Translations under genes and position numbers: made by a program
The notes under the pieces: generated by a model
Databases searched by the model: none
Told to the model about the DNA's origin: nothing
The model's input: the letters and a program-made list of their open reading frames with translations, nothing else
DNA from: Shewanella frigidimarina
GTDB lineage: Bacteria; Pseudomonadota; Gammaproteobacteria; Enterobacterales; Shewanellaceae
Length of the DNA stretch: 64,000 bases
NCBI RefSeq assembly: GCF_003797125.1
Contig: NZ_RKKE01000002.1
Coordinates: 1-64,000 of the forward strand
Direction of reading: 5' to 3'
Part shown: piece by piece, positions 1 to 8,379 of the stretch
Numbering within the stretch: position 1 is the first letter of the stretch
Layout: every line of letters begins with the position of its first letter

Positions 1-115
1 GAACACTCATCGTTGCATTGAGTTTAAATTTTTTGATTGCCAACATTCCGAAGAACAGAAGACAATTTCGAATAACTCAATACCTGTGAATGTCCACACA
101 GATTACTTGATAAAT

Positions 116-202
116 TGTTAAAGAGCGGACTTGGCAACTAGCGTTAGACGCTGCGTTCCGTGTCAGTGGGGTGTATTATAGGGAAAACAATTTATAGCGC
201 AA
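116..202 (-). promoter_or_regulatory. rRNA operon promoter and boxA leader, reading out of the window
   Basis: On the minus strand a -35 TTGCGC (197-202) and a perfect -10 TATAAT (175-180) are separated by 16 bp. About 50 bp further on is GCTCTTTAACA (116-126), the boxA antitermination element of rRNA leaders, followed by AATTTATCAAGTAATCTGTGT, which resembles gammaproteobacterial rrn leaders. The 16S gene itself would begin beyond position 1. gmhB upstream of an rrn operon in the same direction is also the arrangement at rrnH of E. coli. Confidence 0.85.
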
Positions 203-589
203 GGGCTTTCTACGGTTTTAATGGTTATTACGCCCCAACTGCACACTATTTGAACTTAAAGCCATGTTTATTGATGTTTTTGCTGACTTTATAGGCAAAA
301 TTAGCATGCTACAGCGAACATCAAATTTATATTAGTTACCTATATAAGGCTTATTATGCGGCTCACAGTGGTTTAAGCGGGTAATTTAGCATGTTGAGTC
401 TAAAAAATTACTGAAACGACGTTAATTTCATGTTAACTCCGTAGCCGCATTTAGTAGCGCGAACGATTTAGCCTTATTGGATGACATATCTTTATTTGGC
501 TAAGGGGATTTGTATCAGCAAAAAATAAGCTGCTTAGTATATAAAGGAAGAGAAAGACTAAAACGTGGTAAATGGTTACATTGAAAATC
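203..589. other. Non-coding region between the rrn promoter and gmhB
   Basis: AT-rich DNA with no credible open reading frame on either strand. It probably holds upstream activating sequence of the rrn promoter (such as UP element or Fis sites), but I cannot assign individual sites. Confidence 0.4.
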
Positions 590-630
590 GCTGTTCATAT
601 ATAAGTGGTGAAAGCTTAAATATGAACAGC
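590..630 (-). repeat. 11-bp inverted repeat downstream of gmhB
   Basis: GCTGTTCATAT (590-600) and ATATGAACAGC (620-630) are perfect inverted arms around a 19-nt loop, 31 bp past the gmhB stop. There is no clear U-tract on the minus strand, so it is a terminator-like hairpin or a protein site of unknown role. Confidence 0.5.
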
Positions 631-660
631 TGAAATAATCGCTTTGAGTTCGCGATTCTA

Positions 661-1221
661 TTATTTGGCGAGTAATTGACTTAGCAGACTCGGAACATCA
701 GCGATACTGTCAACAACTGCACTCGCAAGTTCAATTCCGGCTTCGTCTACTACTTTACCTGAACGAACCAAAATGGCAGTGTTAATGCCAGCCGCTTTTG
801 CTGCGCGTATATCATCAGCTTTATCGCCCACCATGACTGACTGGCTCATATCAATTTTCAAAAATTCTGCAGCATCTAGCATCATGCCGGGTTTGGGCTT
901 TCTGCAATCGCAATCTTGCTTATATTCACCTAGGCCTTTTTGTGGATGATGCGGGCAATAGTAGATACCATCAAGTTCGACACCTTTATCGGCAAAGTTC
1001 CAATCCATCCATTCCGTTAAATGATGAAAATCATCCTCACTGTACATACCACGAGCAATGCCAGATTGATTGGTCACCACTATTAATAGGTAACCCATCT
1101 GCTTTAATGCGAGACACGCTTCAAATACACCGTCGATATATTCAAAGTCGTCCACGGTATGAACATAACCATTGTCTTTATTGATCACACCATCACGATC
1201 GAGAAATACTGCTTTATTCAA
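661..1221 (-). CDS. gmhB: D-glycero-beta-D-manno-heptose-1,7-bisphosphate 7-phosphatase
   Basis: 186-residue HAD-family phosphatase that removes the C7 phosphate from heptose bisphosphate in the cytoplasm during ADP-heptose synthesis for the LPS inner core. The catalytic HAD motif FLDRDGVIN lies at residues 7-15, motif II is VVTNQSG, and the C-x-H-...-C-x-C zinc loop typical of GmhB (CPHH...CDCRKPKPG) is around residues 90-112. The start is TTG at 1221, chosen because a strong AAGGAG lies 9 nt upstream and an N-terminus of MNKAVFLDRDG fits the family length. It stands alone, reading toward the rrn promoter. Confidence 0.93.
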   Translation of the reverse strand: MNKAVFLDRDGVINKDNGYVHTVDDFEYIDGVFEACLALKQMGYLLIVVTNQSGIARGMYSEDDFHHLTEWMDWNFADKGVELDGIYYCPHHPQKGLGEYKQDCDCRKPKPGMMLDAAEFLKIDMSQSVMVGDKADDIRAAKAAGINTAILVRSGKVVDEAGIELASAVVDSIADVPSLLSQLLAK

Positions 1222-1404
1222 CCTAACACTCCTTAAACTCTATACTGTGTCGATTATCCCATTGAGATGAATTTTGGGCCAGATAATCTGAATAATTTTG
1301 TTAATTTGTTCATTTACCGCGGTTTTATGTGCTTAATCTGCATAATTGTATAGGTTTCACTTTATAAAGCGGCGGCTAAGCGTTACCCTTGCCCGAAGAA
1401 ATTA

Positions 1405-2097
1405 GTGATTATTATAGAATACATGAGCAATATACCTCCTATTATTCATAAAACGCGTACGCAACTTGTTGTTGAGGCGCTCAGAGAACGGATCCTTTCT
1501 GGTGATATACAAGGAGGAGAACCGCTTAGGCAGTCTGCTATTGCAGAACAGTTAAATGTAAGTCGAATTCCCGTTCGTGAAGCTTTAGTTCAATTAGAAG
1601 CAGAAGGTTTGATTAATTTCGAACCACACAAAGGCGCAACGGCAACATTGTTATCTGTTGAACAAGTCACTGAATTATTTGAACTGCGCGCTATGATCGA
1701 ATCAGATTTGTTGGCTAAGGCCATCCCTAACCTATCTGACAAAGATCTTGTTGAAGCTGAAGCCGTACTGGTTCAACTTGAATTGGCATTTAAACTGAAA
1801 GAATCAGTAGCAAGTTGGAGTGAACTGAACACTCGATTCCATACCCGTTTATACCAAGCAGCTAATCGTCCTCATACAATGGAAGTGGTTAACGGTTTAA
1901 ACACTAATTGCGATCGCTATATTCGTCTGCAGTTGTTATTTACTGGCGGGATACCTATCGCTGAAAGAGAACATCGAGTGTTACTCGAATTATGTAAAAA
2001 TCGCGACATCGAAAAAGCCACAACTTTACTGCGTGAGCATATCTTGCATGCTTCGGCTTCGATCACGAAACTGGTAGAACAAAAGATTAAGTCATAA
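1405..2097 (+). CDS. GntR-family (FadR/FCD) transcriptional regulator
   Basis: About 230 residues: an N-terminal winged helix (roughly residues 15-80, with the recognition-helix region SRIPVREALVQLEAEGLI) and an all-helical FCD effector domain (about 90-220) with conserved acidic and His residues, as in FadR/PdhR/LldR-like regulators that bind a carboxylate, often with a metal. The start is GTG at 1405 with GAAGAA upstream; ATG at 1423 is an alternative with weaker ribosome-binding context. The next gene on the same strand is a ketoacyl synthase III homologue, a likely target. The effector cannot be named. Confidence 0.85.
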   Translation: MIIIEYMSNIPPIIHKTRTQLVVEALRERILSGDIQGGEPLRQSAIAEQLNVSRIPVREALVQLEAEGLINFEPHKGATATLLSVEQVTELFELRAMIESDLLAKAIPNLSDKDLVEAEAVLVQLELAFKLKESVASWSELNTRFHTRLYQAANRPHTMEVVNGLNTNCDRYIRLQLLFTGGIPIAEREHRVLLELCKNRDIEKATTLLREHILHASASITKLVEQKIKS

Positions 2098-2136
2098 TAA
2101 CAATAATAAACCTTAGTCATGATCATTTAAGCATTT

Positions 2137-2170
2137 AACATCAGCTGGTTAATGTCAGACCATTGATGTT
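2137..2170. promoter_or_regulatory. Imperfect dyad between the GntR gene and the KAS III gene
   Basis: AACATCA (2137-2143) and TGATGTT (2164-2170) form inverted arms, extended inward by TGGT/ACCA. The position, about 47 bp before the KAS III start, suits an operator for the adjacent GntR regulator; a weak terminator of that gene is the alternative. Confidence 0.35.
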
Positions 2171-2216
2171 GTAAATAAATTTAATTAACTATTGAAACAT
2201 ATTGAGAGAACTTCTT

Positions 2217-3299
2217 ATGCAGTATGCACACATTACCGGTTGGGGTAAGTCAGTTCCACCCGCAACATTGACCAATGACGATTTAGCGACATTCATGGAA
2301 ACGACAGATGAATGGATCAAAACACGTACTGGAATTAGTAAGCGTAACATTAGTCACGTTAATACTTCTGAAATGGCTTCGGTTGCCGCTAAGCATGCGC
2401 TTGCCGCAGCAGGGATTGATGGCAGTGAATTAGATTTAATTATTCTGGCCACCGCCAGCCCTGATACCTTGATCCCCAATATTGCATCAACGGTACAGGC
2501 AAATATTGGTGCTACCTGTGGTGCATTTGACATTAACGCTGCTTGCAGTGGCTTTTTGTATGGTGTTGGCTTGGCCAGCTCAATGATTAAGAGCGGCCAA
2601 AGTAAGAAGATTCTGATTATCGGCGCTGAACGTTTATCTTTTTATTTGGATTGGTCTCGACGTGAAACAGCAGTGTTATTTGGTGACGGCGCTGGTGCAG
2701 TTGTACTTGAGGCCAGTGACCAACCTGGTGGTGTATTAGGTTATGAATTAAATAATGATCCTGAAGGTCGCGATATTTTAAAGTCTAACTTTGGCACCCA
2801 GATGGATAGATTTGACAATGACTCATTGGATTTTTACATTCATATCAATGGTCAAGATGTGTTTAAACGTGCAATTCATGGCATGGGAAGTTTAAGTAAT
2901 AAGGTATTAGACAGCTGTGGTATCAGCATCGACGATGTCGACTTTGTTATTCCACATCAGGCAAACGAACGTATTATTGATACGCTAGTCAGCCGAATGA
3001 AAATTCCAAAAGAAAAAGCCTTCGTCAATATCGCTGATTATGGCAATACGTCTGCAGCGACTATCCCGATTGCGATTTGCGATGCGTTATCTCAAGGTAG
3101 AATTGAAGCCAATCAGACTATTCTGTCTTGCGCGTTTGGTGCTGGATTAACCTCAGCGGCCTTACTGCTAAAATGGGGGGAACGCACCACGCCAATTAAC
3201 ACCAGTGATGCTGCATTACCGCCTTGCGATAAAACCGCACTTGAATTGATTAAACCTGCAGTTGATTATTTTTTCAATAAAGCTAAAAACGCAGAATAA
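2217..3299 (+). CDS. Orphan beta-ketoacyl-ACP synthase III homologue
   Basis: 360 residues of the thiolase-fold KAS III family. The catalytic triad is visible: Cys in NAACSGFLYG (about residue 112), His in PHQANER (about 262) and Asn in YGNTSAA (about 292). It should catalyse decarboxylative condensation of an acyl-CoA with a malonyl-thioester. The canonical fabH is elsewhere in the window (61205-62164), so this is a paralogue; it is about 40 residues longer, with a C-terminal tail rich in Pro, Thr and Ala. ATG at 2217 is preferred over TTG at 2202 because GAGAG sits 8-12 nt ahead of it. The neighbouring FadR-type regulator suggests lipid or carboxylate control. The substrate is unknown. Confidence 0.85.
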   Translation: MQYAHITGWGKSVPPATLTNDDLATFMETTDEWIKTRTGISKRNISHVNTSEMASVAAKHALAAAGIDGSELDLIILATASPDTLIPNIASTVQANIGATCGAFDINAACSGFLYGVGLASSMIKSGQSKKILIIGAERLSFYLDWSRRETAVLFGDGAGAVVLEASDQPGGVLGYELNNDPEGRDILKSNFGTQMDRFDNDSLDFYIHINGQDVFKRAIHGMGSLSNKVLDSCGISIDDVDFVIPHQANERIIDTLVSRMKIPKEKAFVNIADYGNTSAATIPIAICDALSQGRIEANQTILSCAFGAGLTSAALLLKWGERTTPINTSDAALPPCDKTALELIKPAVDYFFNKAKNAE

Positions 3300-3320
3300 G
3301 CTGTCTTCAGTGTTTAATAG

Positions 3321-3347
3321 AAAAGCCAGTCTCGATGACTGGCTTTT
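3321..3347. terminator. Bidirectional rho-independent terminator
   Basis: AAAAGCCAGTC (3321-3331), a 5-nt loop, then GACTGGCTTTT (3337-3347), with T-runs on both sides. It sits between the KAS III gene and the convergent exonuclease gene and can serve both. Confidence 0.85.
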
Positions 3348-3354
3348 TTCTTTT

Positions 3355-4044
3355 CTAACGAGACACATTGATTAAGTCTTTAACCGACAACTTTTTAATA
3401 TCACCCATCGCCGAAACTTGAGCCAGCAACAATTCAGCACAAGATAATGCATCAATAAGCGCATTGTGAGCAGAATAAACGGGTAAACGGTAACGTGCAC
3501 GGCTTGCATTCAAGCGTAACGAACCTTCTTTTAATACAGGCTGTTGCATTAAGCAGCGCTTCTTTTCTATGGCTAGTGTATCAATAAATACCAACGGAAT
3601 TGATTGTCCAAAACAGCGTATCAACTGCTGCTGAATAAACTGTATGTCCAACGGTGCATGGTGCGCGACCAAAATATAGCCCTTTGTTTTTGATAAAAAC
3701 CAATCAATTGCCTCTGCTAACGTTAAGGCCATGTGCAATTGGTTATCCACAATACCGTGAACCGTCGCGCTCTGCCCCACACTGCCGCTAATAGAAATCA
3801 TCATATGCTGTGCTTTATCAAGCGGAATGACCCCGTTGATAATCGGCACTAAACCGATACTGATGACTTGATCATGGATTGGATCTAAGCCAGTCATTTC
3901 AAGATCAATCGCCATCAAAGGTGCATCTAGAAATGGTTTTGTTAACGCAGGCGTTATTGCTTCTAAATACGTGTTGAGTAATGAAGGTAAAGTGGTCATT
4001 TTTTTACGCCATAACACCACTTTTATCCACCAAAAACTGGCCAC
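3355..4044 (-). CDS. DnaQ-like 3'-5' exonuclease (DEDDh family)
   Basis: 229 residues. The three exonuclease motifs are present: Exo I with D-x-E (AIDLEMTGLDP, about residues 45-55), Exo II (LVAHHAPLDIQF) and Exo III with the catalytic His and Asp (YSAHNALIDALSCAELL). It resembles the epsilon proofreading fold found in many free-standing bacterial exonucleases; it is not necessarily the replicative subunit. The GTG start at 4044 is supported by GAGGAGC 8 nt upstream and by a 1-nt overlap with the stop of the DUF294 gene, so the two are translationally coupled. An ATG 15 codons in is the alternative. Confidence 0.85.
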   Translation of the reverse strand: MASFWWIKVVLWRKKMTTLPSLLNTYLEAITPALTKPFLDAPLMAIDLEMTGLDPIHDQVISIGLVPIINGVIPLDKAQHMMISISGSVGQSATVHGIVDNQLHMALTLAEAIDWFLSKTKGYILVAHHAPLDIQFIQQQLIRCFGQSIPLVFIDTLAIEKKRCLMQQPVLKEGSLRLNASRARYRLPVYSAHNALIDALSCAELLLAQVSAMGDIKKLSVKDLINVSR

Positions 4045-5891
4045 TAAAAGCTCCTCATGAACTTAAGTTTTATACCTGCTTGGGCATCATGTACTACTTT
4101 GAATGCATCACGAAGCTGATGGCGCATTAATGAAGAAAGGTGTTGTGGTTTTAGATAATTGTTCACAGGTAAGTTATTGGTGGCTTGATAGCCTTGATTA
4201 GCTAAACGCATGTGCGCAATGAACTCATGGGCATCCGCCAAATTAAGTGCATCTTTACGATTAATAATATTAGCGTCCATTAACGCTCTGATCCGCTTAG
4301 CAGTATTAACCTCTTTGATGCCAGCACTTAAGGCATACACTCTGGCAATATCATTAATTAATGCACTTCCTTTGTGTTTTAAATCCATGCCTTTCACCTC
4401 ACTACCATCACGCTCAAGAACAAACTTCCTAAAAAAGCCCAATGGTGGTGATTCAGTTAACGAGTTGCCCGCCATTCCGGCAAGGAAAATATCATTATTT
4501 TGTGTAGATGCTAAAACATCATCTTGCAGTTCACTGAATAAACTCAATGGCCCAAACACTGGACGCATATCAAAAAATATACTGGCATGCATTAAGGCTT
4601 TTGGTTCTGGCGTATTCACCCATCTTGAAAAAAGCCCTTTCCACTTCACCAGTGATAAGCGCCATTTGGGGTTTTGCGCCATAATGTCACCAGGACAATA
4701 AATATAGCCACATTCATCTAAGCCCTTACATACTGCTTTTGTTAACGCTTCAAAATAAGCGGCGGCAAATTCATCGGGGTCGTGGGCCAGCAATAAACCA
4801 TTATCCTGGTCAGAACAAGCAACTTGATCTTGCCTACCTTGGGAACCAAAAGCCAGCCAACAAAACGCCATTGGTGCTTGACCTAAAATTTGTTGATTCA
4901 ATTCAATTAGCCGACGCGTTAATGCATCGGTTACCGACGTTAATACTCTACCTATTTCTTCTGCTCTAGCATCTGCGCTAATCAAATTTTGCAATAGTAA
5001 CGGAATTTGCTTACTCACTTGAATAAGCTTTTCGATACTACCTTGCCGCCCTATTTCGCCAATAAGCAGCAAGGGCTGTGAACTTTGCGAACGTAATATA
5101 TCAGTACTGGTGATCATCCCTAATGCACGGCTACCATCAACCACAGGTAAGTGGTGAATATTATGCTCACTCATCGCCAACATTGCTTCGAACACTAGCG
5201 CGTTGGCGTGAGTTGTCACGGGATTGATGGTCATGGCTTGACTCACCAGCGTATTGACGTCTAAGCCTTCTGCGATAATTCGATTACGTAAATCTCGATC
5301 GGTCAAAATACCGGTTAATTTTTGATTATCGATAACGAGCACCGATGAAACCCGGTGTTCACGCATTAATTTAGCCGCATCCATAACACTGGCGTGAGCG
5401 TCGATGATAATAGGCTGAGATGACATGATGGAAGTAATACGGCTAGTCGTGGTCAAATCTTTAGCACTAAATTTAGTTTCATTGCGTAAGCGTTTAGCAA
5501 AAGCACGGGCAAAAAACTGATCAAAGCTCCGATGTTCGGAACGTAATTTGGCAAAGACTGATTGTGGTAAATGATAAACCAAACCATCTTCTAAAATGGC
5601 CACTTTATTAACCACTTTTTCACCCGATAATAAGGTGGAAAAACCAAAACACTCACCTTCGCCAACTCGGTCAACCAACACACCTTCAGGGTCACGCACT
5701 TCGAATGCACCGCTACGAACAATGTACAATTTTGGATTGTCTTTATCGAACTCAACAAAGGCAGACGCTTTACTGTAATAACCGATGCTAATCTTTCTAG
5801 CACAATATTGAATACTCTCTTTAGGTAGCGTGTCGAAAGGCGAATGAGCCGCTAAAAACTGTTCTACTGGTTGTAACTCACTGGCATCCAT
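4044..5891 (-). CDS. cNMP-binding, CBS-pair and DUF294 putative nucleotidyltransferase protein
   Basis: 615 residues with the standard order for this family: a cyclic-nucleotide-binding-like barrel (about 15-125), two CBS domains (about 165-280), a DUF294 nucleotidyltransferase-like domain with the G-S-x-G-R signature (GSQGRQDQVACSDQDN, about 350) and a DUF294 C-terminal helical domain (about 470-610). It is cytoplasmic and probably a signalling protein that senses nucleotides; it may uridylylate or adenylylate a target. It lies between the exonuclease and the acetate-type symporter, a pairing seen in many gammaproteobacteria, and is thought to belong with acetate uptake. The start has GGGA 8-10 nt upstream. 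Confidence 0.88.
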   Translation of the reverse strand: MDASELQPVEQFLAAHSPFDTLPKESIQYCARKISIGYYSKASAFVEFDKDNPKLYIVRSGAFEVRDPEGVLVDRVGEGECFGFSTLLSGEKVVNKVAILEDGLVYHLPQSVFAKLRSEHRSFDQFFARAFAKRLRNETKFSAKDLTTTSRITSIMSSQPIIIDAHASVMDAAKLMREHRVSSVLVIDNQKLTGILTDRDLRNRIIAEGLDVNTLVSQAMTINPVTTHANALVFEAMLAMSEHNIHHLPVVDGSRALGMITSTDILRSQSSQPLLLIGEIGRQGSIEKLIQVSKQIPLLLQNLISADARAEEIGRVLTSVTDALTRRLIELNQQILGQAPMAFCWLAFGSQGRQDQVACSDQDNGLLLAHDPDEFAAAYFEALTKAVCKGLDECGYIYCPGDIMAQNPKWRLSLVKWKGLFSRWVNTPEPKALMHASIFFDMRPVFGPLSLFSELQDDVLASTQNNDIFLAGMAGNSLTESPPLGFFRKFVLERDGSEVKGMDLKHKGSALINDIARVYALSAGIKEVNTAKRIRALMDANIINRKDALNLADAHEFIAHMRLANQGYQATNNLPVNNYLKPQHLSSLMRHQLRDAFKVVHDAQAGIKLKFMRSF

Positions 5892-5974
5892 TAATCATTT
5901 CCCTATTGTGCATGGGCGAACAATATCACTATAGCAAAGCGTTTCGCTTATCTGCTATAGGACTAAAGCCCAAC

Positions 5975-6000
5975 AAAAAGAGCGCCTAAGCGCTCTTTTT
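5975..6000 (-). terminator. Terminator after the symporter gene
   Basis: AAAAAGAGCGC (5975-5985), a 4-nt loop, then GCGCTCTTTTT. It lies 23 bp past the symporter stop and ends in a U-run on the minus strand. Confidence 0.85.
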
Positions 6001-6022
6001 AAACAGTGTTGATAACAGCAGG

Positions 6023-7741
6023 TTAATGATCGTGTGCTTCGCCTGACCCTTTAGGGAAACGAATTGACTCAACCATTGCGACTATTTCGTCAGGGATTTT
6101 AGCGGTGACTTTACTGACAGCAAAAGCGACACCAAAGTTAACCATCATTCCCACCATACCAATACCTTCTGGTGAGATACCCAGTAACCAATTTTCAGAT
6201 GAATTGGCTGCCGGATTGATAAACTTGAAGTAGGCAATATAACTAGCCGTAAATAATAGCCCGATCACCATGCCTGAAATAGCACCTTCTTTATTCATGG
6301 TTCTAGAGAAAATCCCCATGATAATAGCAGGGAATAACGAGGCTGCAGCGAGACCAAATGCAATGGCCACCACCGCGGCTACGAATCCAGGAGGATTAAT
6401 ACCAAAATAACCCGCCATAACAACCCCGAAACCGGCGGCTATTCGTGCATACATTAACTCTTTCTTATCCGAAATATCCGGCATTAGATTTTTCTTGAGT
6501 AAATCGTGCGACACAGATGTTGAAATTACCAGTAATAAACCCGCAGAGGTAGACAAGGCTGCGGCTAAACCCCCCGCGGCAACTAGTGCAATAACCCATG
6601 CTGGAAGATTAGCAATTTCAGGCGTGGCAAGAACCATAATATCTCGGTCAATGTTCATCTCATTTTTTTCACCATTGGTGTAAAAAATCTTGCCATCGTT
6701 ATTCTTATCGTCCCATGTAATTAAACCCGTTTTTTCCCAGTTTTTAATCCACGTTGGCGCTGTTTCATAAGGCACGCCAGTTGATTCTGGTCCATTGATG
6801 GTTTCAATCATATTAACGCGAGAGAAAGCAGACAATGCAGGAATAGTGGTGTACATAATAGCGATAAAGACTAATGCCCAGCCCGCTGAAATACGTGCAT
6901 CTTTTACTTTAGGTACAGTAAAGAAACGTACAATCACATGCGGTAAACCCGCTGTACCAAACATTAATGCACCAGTAATGAAGAACACATCAATCATCGA
7001 TTTTGAGCCTTCGGTATATTGGGAGAACCCGAGTTCTGCCGATAATCCATCGAGCTTATCGAGTAAGTACACCCCCGTACCATTACCTGCGGCATCAATC
7101 ATCTCAGCGCCAAAACCAATTTGTGGAAATATATGACCCGTCATCATTACAGAGATGAAGATAGCAGGAACCATAAAGGCAAAAATAAGTACGCAGTATT
7201 GTGCTACCTGAGTGTAAGTAATCCCTTTCATGCCACCTAATACAGCATAAAAGAACACCACTGCCATACCAATATACACACCGGTTTCTACGTCAACTTC
7301 TAAGAAACGAGAGAACACTACGCCAACACCACGCATTTGCCCTGCAATGTAAGTAAAACAAATAAAGATGGCACAAATAACTGCGACAGTTCGTGCAGTC
7401 TGAGAGTAGTAACGATCACCAATAAAGTCTGGAACCGTAAACTTACCAAATTTACGTAAATAAGGTGCCATACATAAGGCTAATAGCACATAACCGCCAG
7501 TCCAGCCCATAAGGTAAACTGAGCCATCATAACCGGTAAAAGACACAATACCGGCTAATGAAATAAACGATGCTGCTGACATCCAGTCGGCTGCAGTTGC
7601 CATACCATTCATAACAGGGTGAACGCCACCGCCTGCAATATAAAACTCTTTGGTTGAACCTGCTCGAGACCAAATGGCGATCCCGATGTACAACGCAAAA
7701 GTCGCGCCGACAATTAAATATGTTAGTGTTTGAACATCCAT
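6023..7741 (-). CDS. Sodium:solute symporter, ActP/acetate-permease type
   Basis: 572 residues with about 13 predicted membrane helices of the SSS family, closest to the cation/acetate symporter (VC_2705-like) branch. The helices are broken by a hydrophilic insertion (about residues 310-370, rich in N, D and K) that is characteristic of this branch. It would import a small monocarboxylate such as acetate with Na+. It is preceded by a DUF4212 gene 11 bp upstream and followed by the DUF294 regulator, forming one operon. Family membership is strong; acetate as the substrate is inferred. Confidence 0.85.
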   Translation of the reverse strand: MDVQTLTYLIVGATFALYIGIAIWSRAGSTKEFYIAGGGVHPVMNGMATAADWMSAASFISLAGIVSFTGYDGSVYLMGWTGGYVLLALCMAPYLRKFGKFTVPDFIGDRYYSQTARTVAVICAIFICFTYIAGQMRGVGVVFSRFLEVDVETGVYIGMAVVFFYAVLGGMKGITYTQVAQYCVLIFAFMVPAIFISVMMTGHIFPQIGFGAEMIDAAGNGTGVYLLDKLDGLSAELGFSQYTEGSKSMIDVFFITGALMFGTAGLPHVIVRFFTVPKVKDARISAGWALVFIAIMYTTIPALSAFSRVNMIETINGPESTGVPYETAPTWIKNWEKTGLITWDDKNNDGKIFYTNGEKNEMNIDRDIMVLATPEIANLPAWVIALVAAGGLAAALSTSAGLLLVISTSVSHDLLKKNLMPDISDKKELMYARIAAGFGVVMAGYFGINPPGFVAAVVAIAFGLAAASLFPAIIMGIFSRTMNKEGAISGMVIGLLFTASYIAYFKFINPAANSSENWLLGISPEGIGMVGMMVNFGVAFAVSKVTAKIPDEIVAMVESIRFPKGSGEAHDH

Positions 7742-7752
7742 CTTAGTGCCCC

Positions 7753-8019
7753 TTAGTCTTCCTGAACATTGTATTTTTTGTCTAATGTATTAGCTTTCGC
7801 TACATAAACAAAAATCAGCGCCACGAATACATACATTGCACCCTGCTGCGCAAACCAGAAACCCAGTTTGAATCCCATAAAGGTAATTTCGTTTAACACA
7901 TCAACTAGTAAAATACCGCAGCCAAATGACACTGCAGCCCAAATTGCAAGCAAGCTAAGTACTAATCGTAAATTCTCACGCCAGTAACCCGCTGCCTTAT
8001 CGTTATTTTCAAAACTCAT
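7753..8019 (-). CDS. DUF4212 small membrane protein, symporter partner
   Basis: 88 residues with two hydrophobic helices (about 20-42 and 52-75) and a charged N-terminus (ENNDKAAGYWRENLRL). Proteins of this family are nearly always encoded directly upstream of ActP-type symporters, as here, and are thought to act as a small subunit or stabiliser of the transporter. The gap to the symporter start is 11 bp. Confidence 0.85.
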   Translation of the reverse strand: MSFENNDKAAGYWRENLRLVLSLLAIWAAVSFGCGILLVDVLNEITFMGFKLGFWFAQQGAMYVFVALIFVYVAKANTLDKKYNVQED

Positions 8020-8379
8020 TGCGACTCCCCTAAGTTATTTTTTGTAAAGCCATTGTTAATTTAGCAACTCAGGGGGCCACCACAATCAAGACCTTAGTCG
8101 TACTTGATTAAAAAACGTTAACGTGAAACTTAAAAACATATATAAATCAGTCAAATAGAAAAATATTAAAATAAAAGCGATTTCTTGTTTATCAATTTAA
8201 TTAGACCAAGGTCGAACAAGATTTCAGCATTAAAAGATTGAGATCTGCATCACAAAAGATAAAAAGGGACATTTGCGTGTAAAAAAACCTTAGTTTGCGT
8301 TGAAATCTGTTCTATTTCCTGAGATAAGTACTTAGATAGGAATAAATCTTTTTAGAATACAAATAATAAGGATATTTTT
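8020..8379. promoter_or_regulatory. Divergent promoter region with repeated GACYAAGGTC-like dyads
   Basis: 360 bp of AT-rich DNA between the divergent symporter operon and the diguanylate cyclase gene. GACCAAGGTC lies at 8204-8213, and its near copy GACTAAGGTC reads on the minus strand at 8090-8099. A third weak match (ACTAAGGTT, minus) is near 8287-8295. The first is flanked as TTAGACCAAGGTCGAA, an imperfect dyad. Repetition in the promoter of the symporter suggests binding sites for one regulator. Confidence 0.45.

Noticed and set aside
1..115. Possible 5' end of 16S rRNA
   Set aside because: The sequence after boxA is leader-like, but the conserved AGAGTTTGATC start of 16S is not present before the window edge.
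4210..4701. 163-codon open frame antisense to the DUF294 gene
   Set aside because: It lies wholly inside a gene with clear domains and has no independent support.
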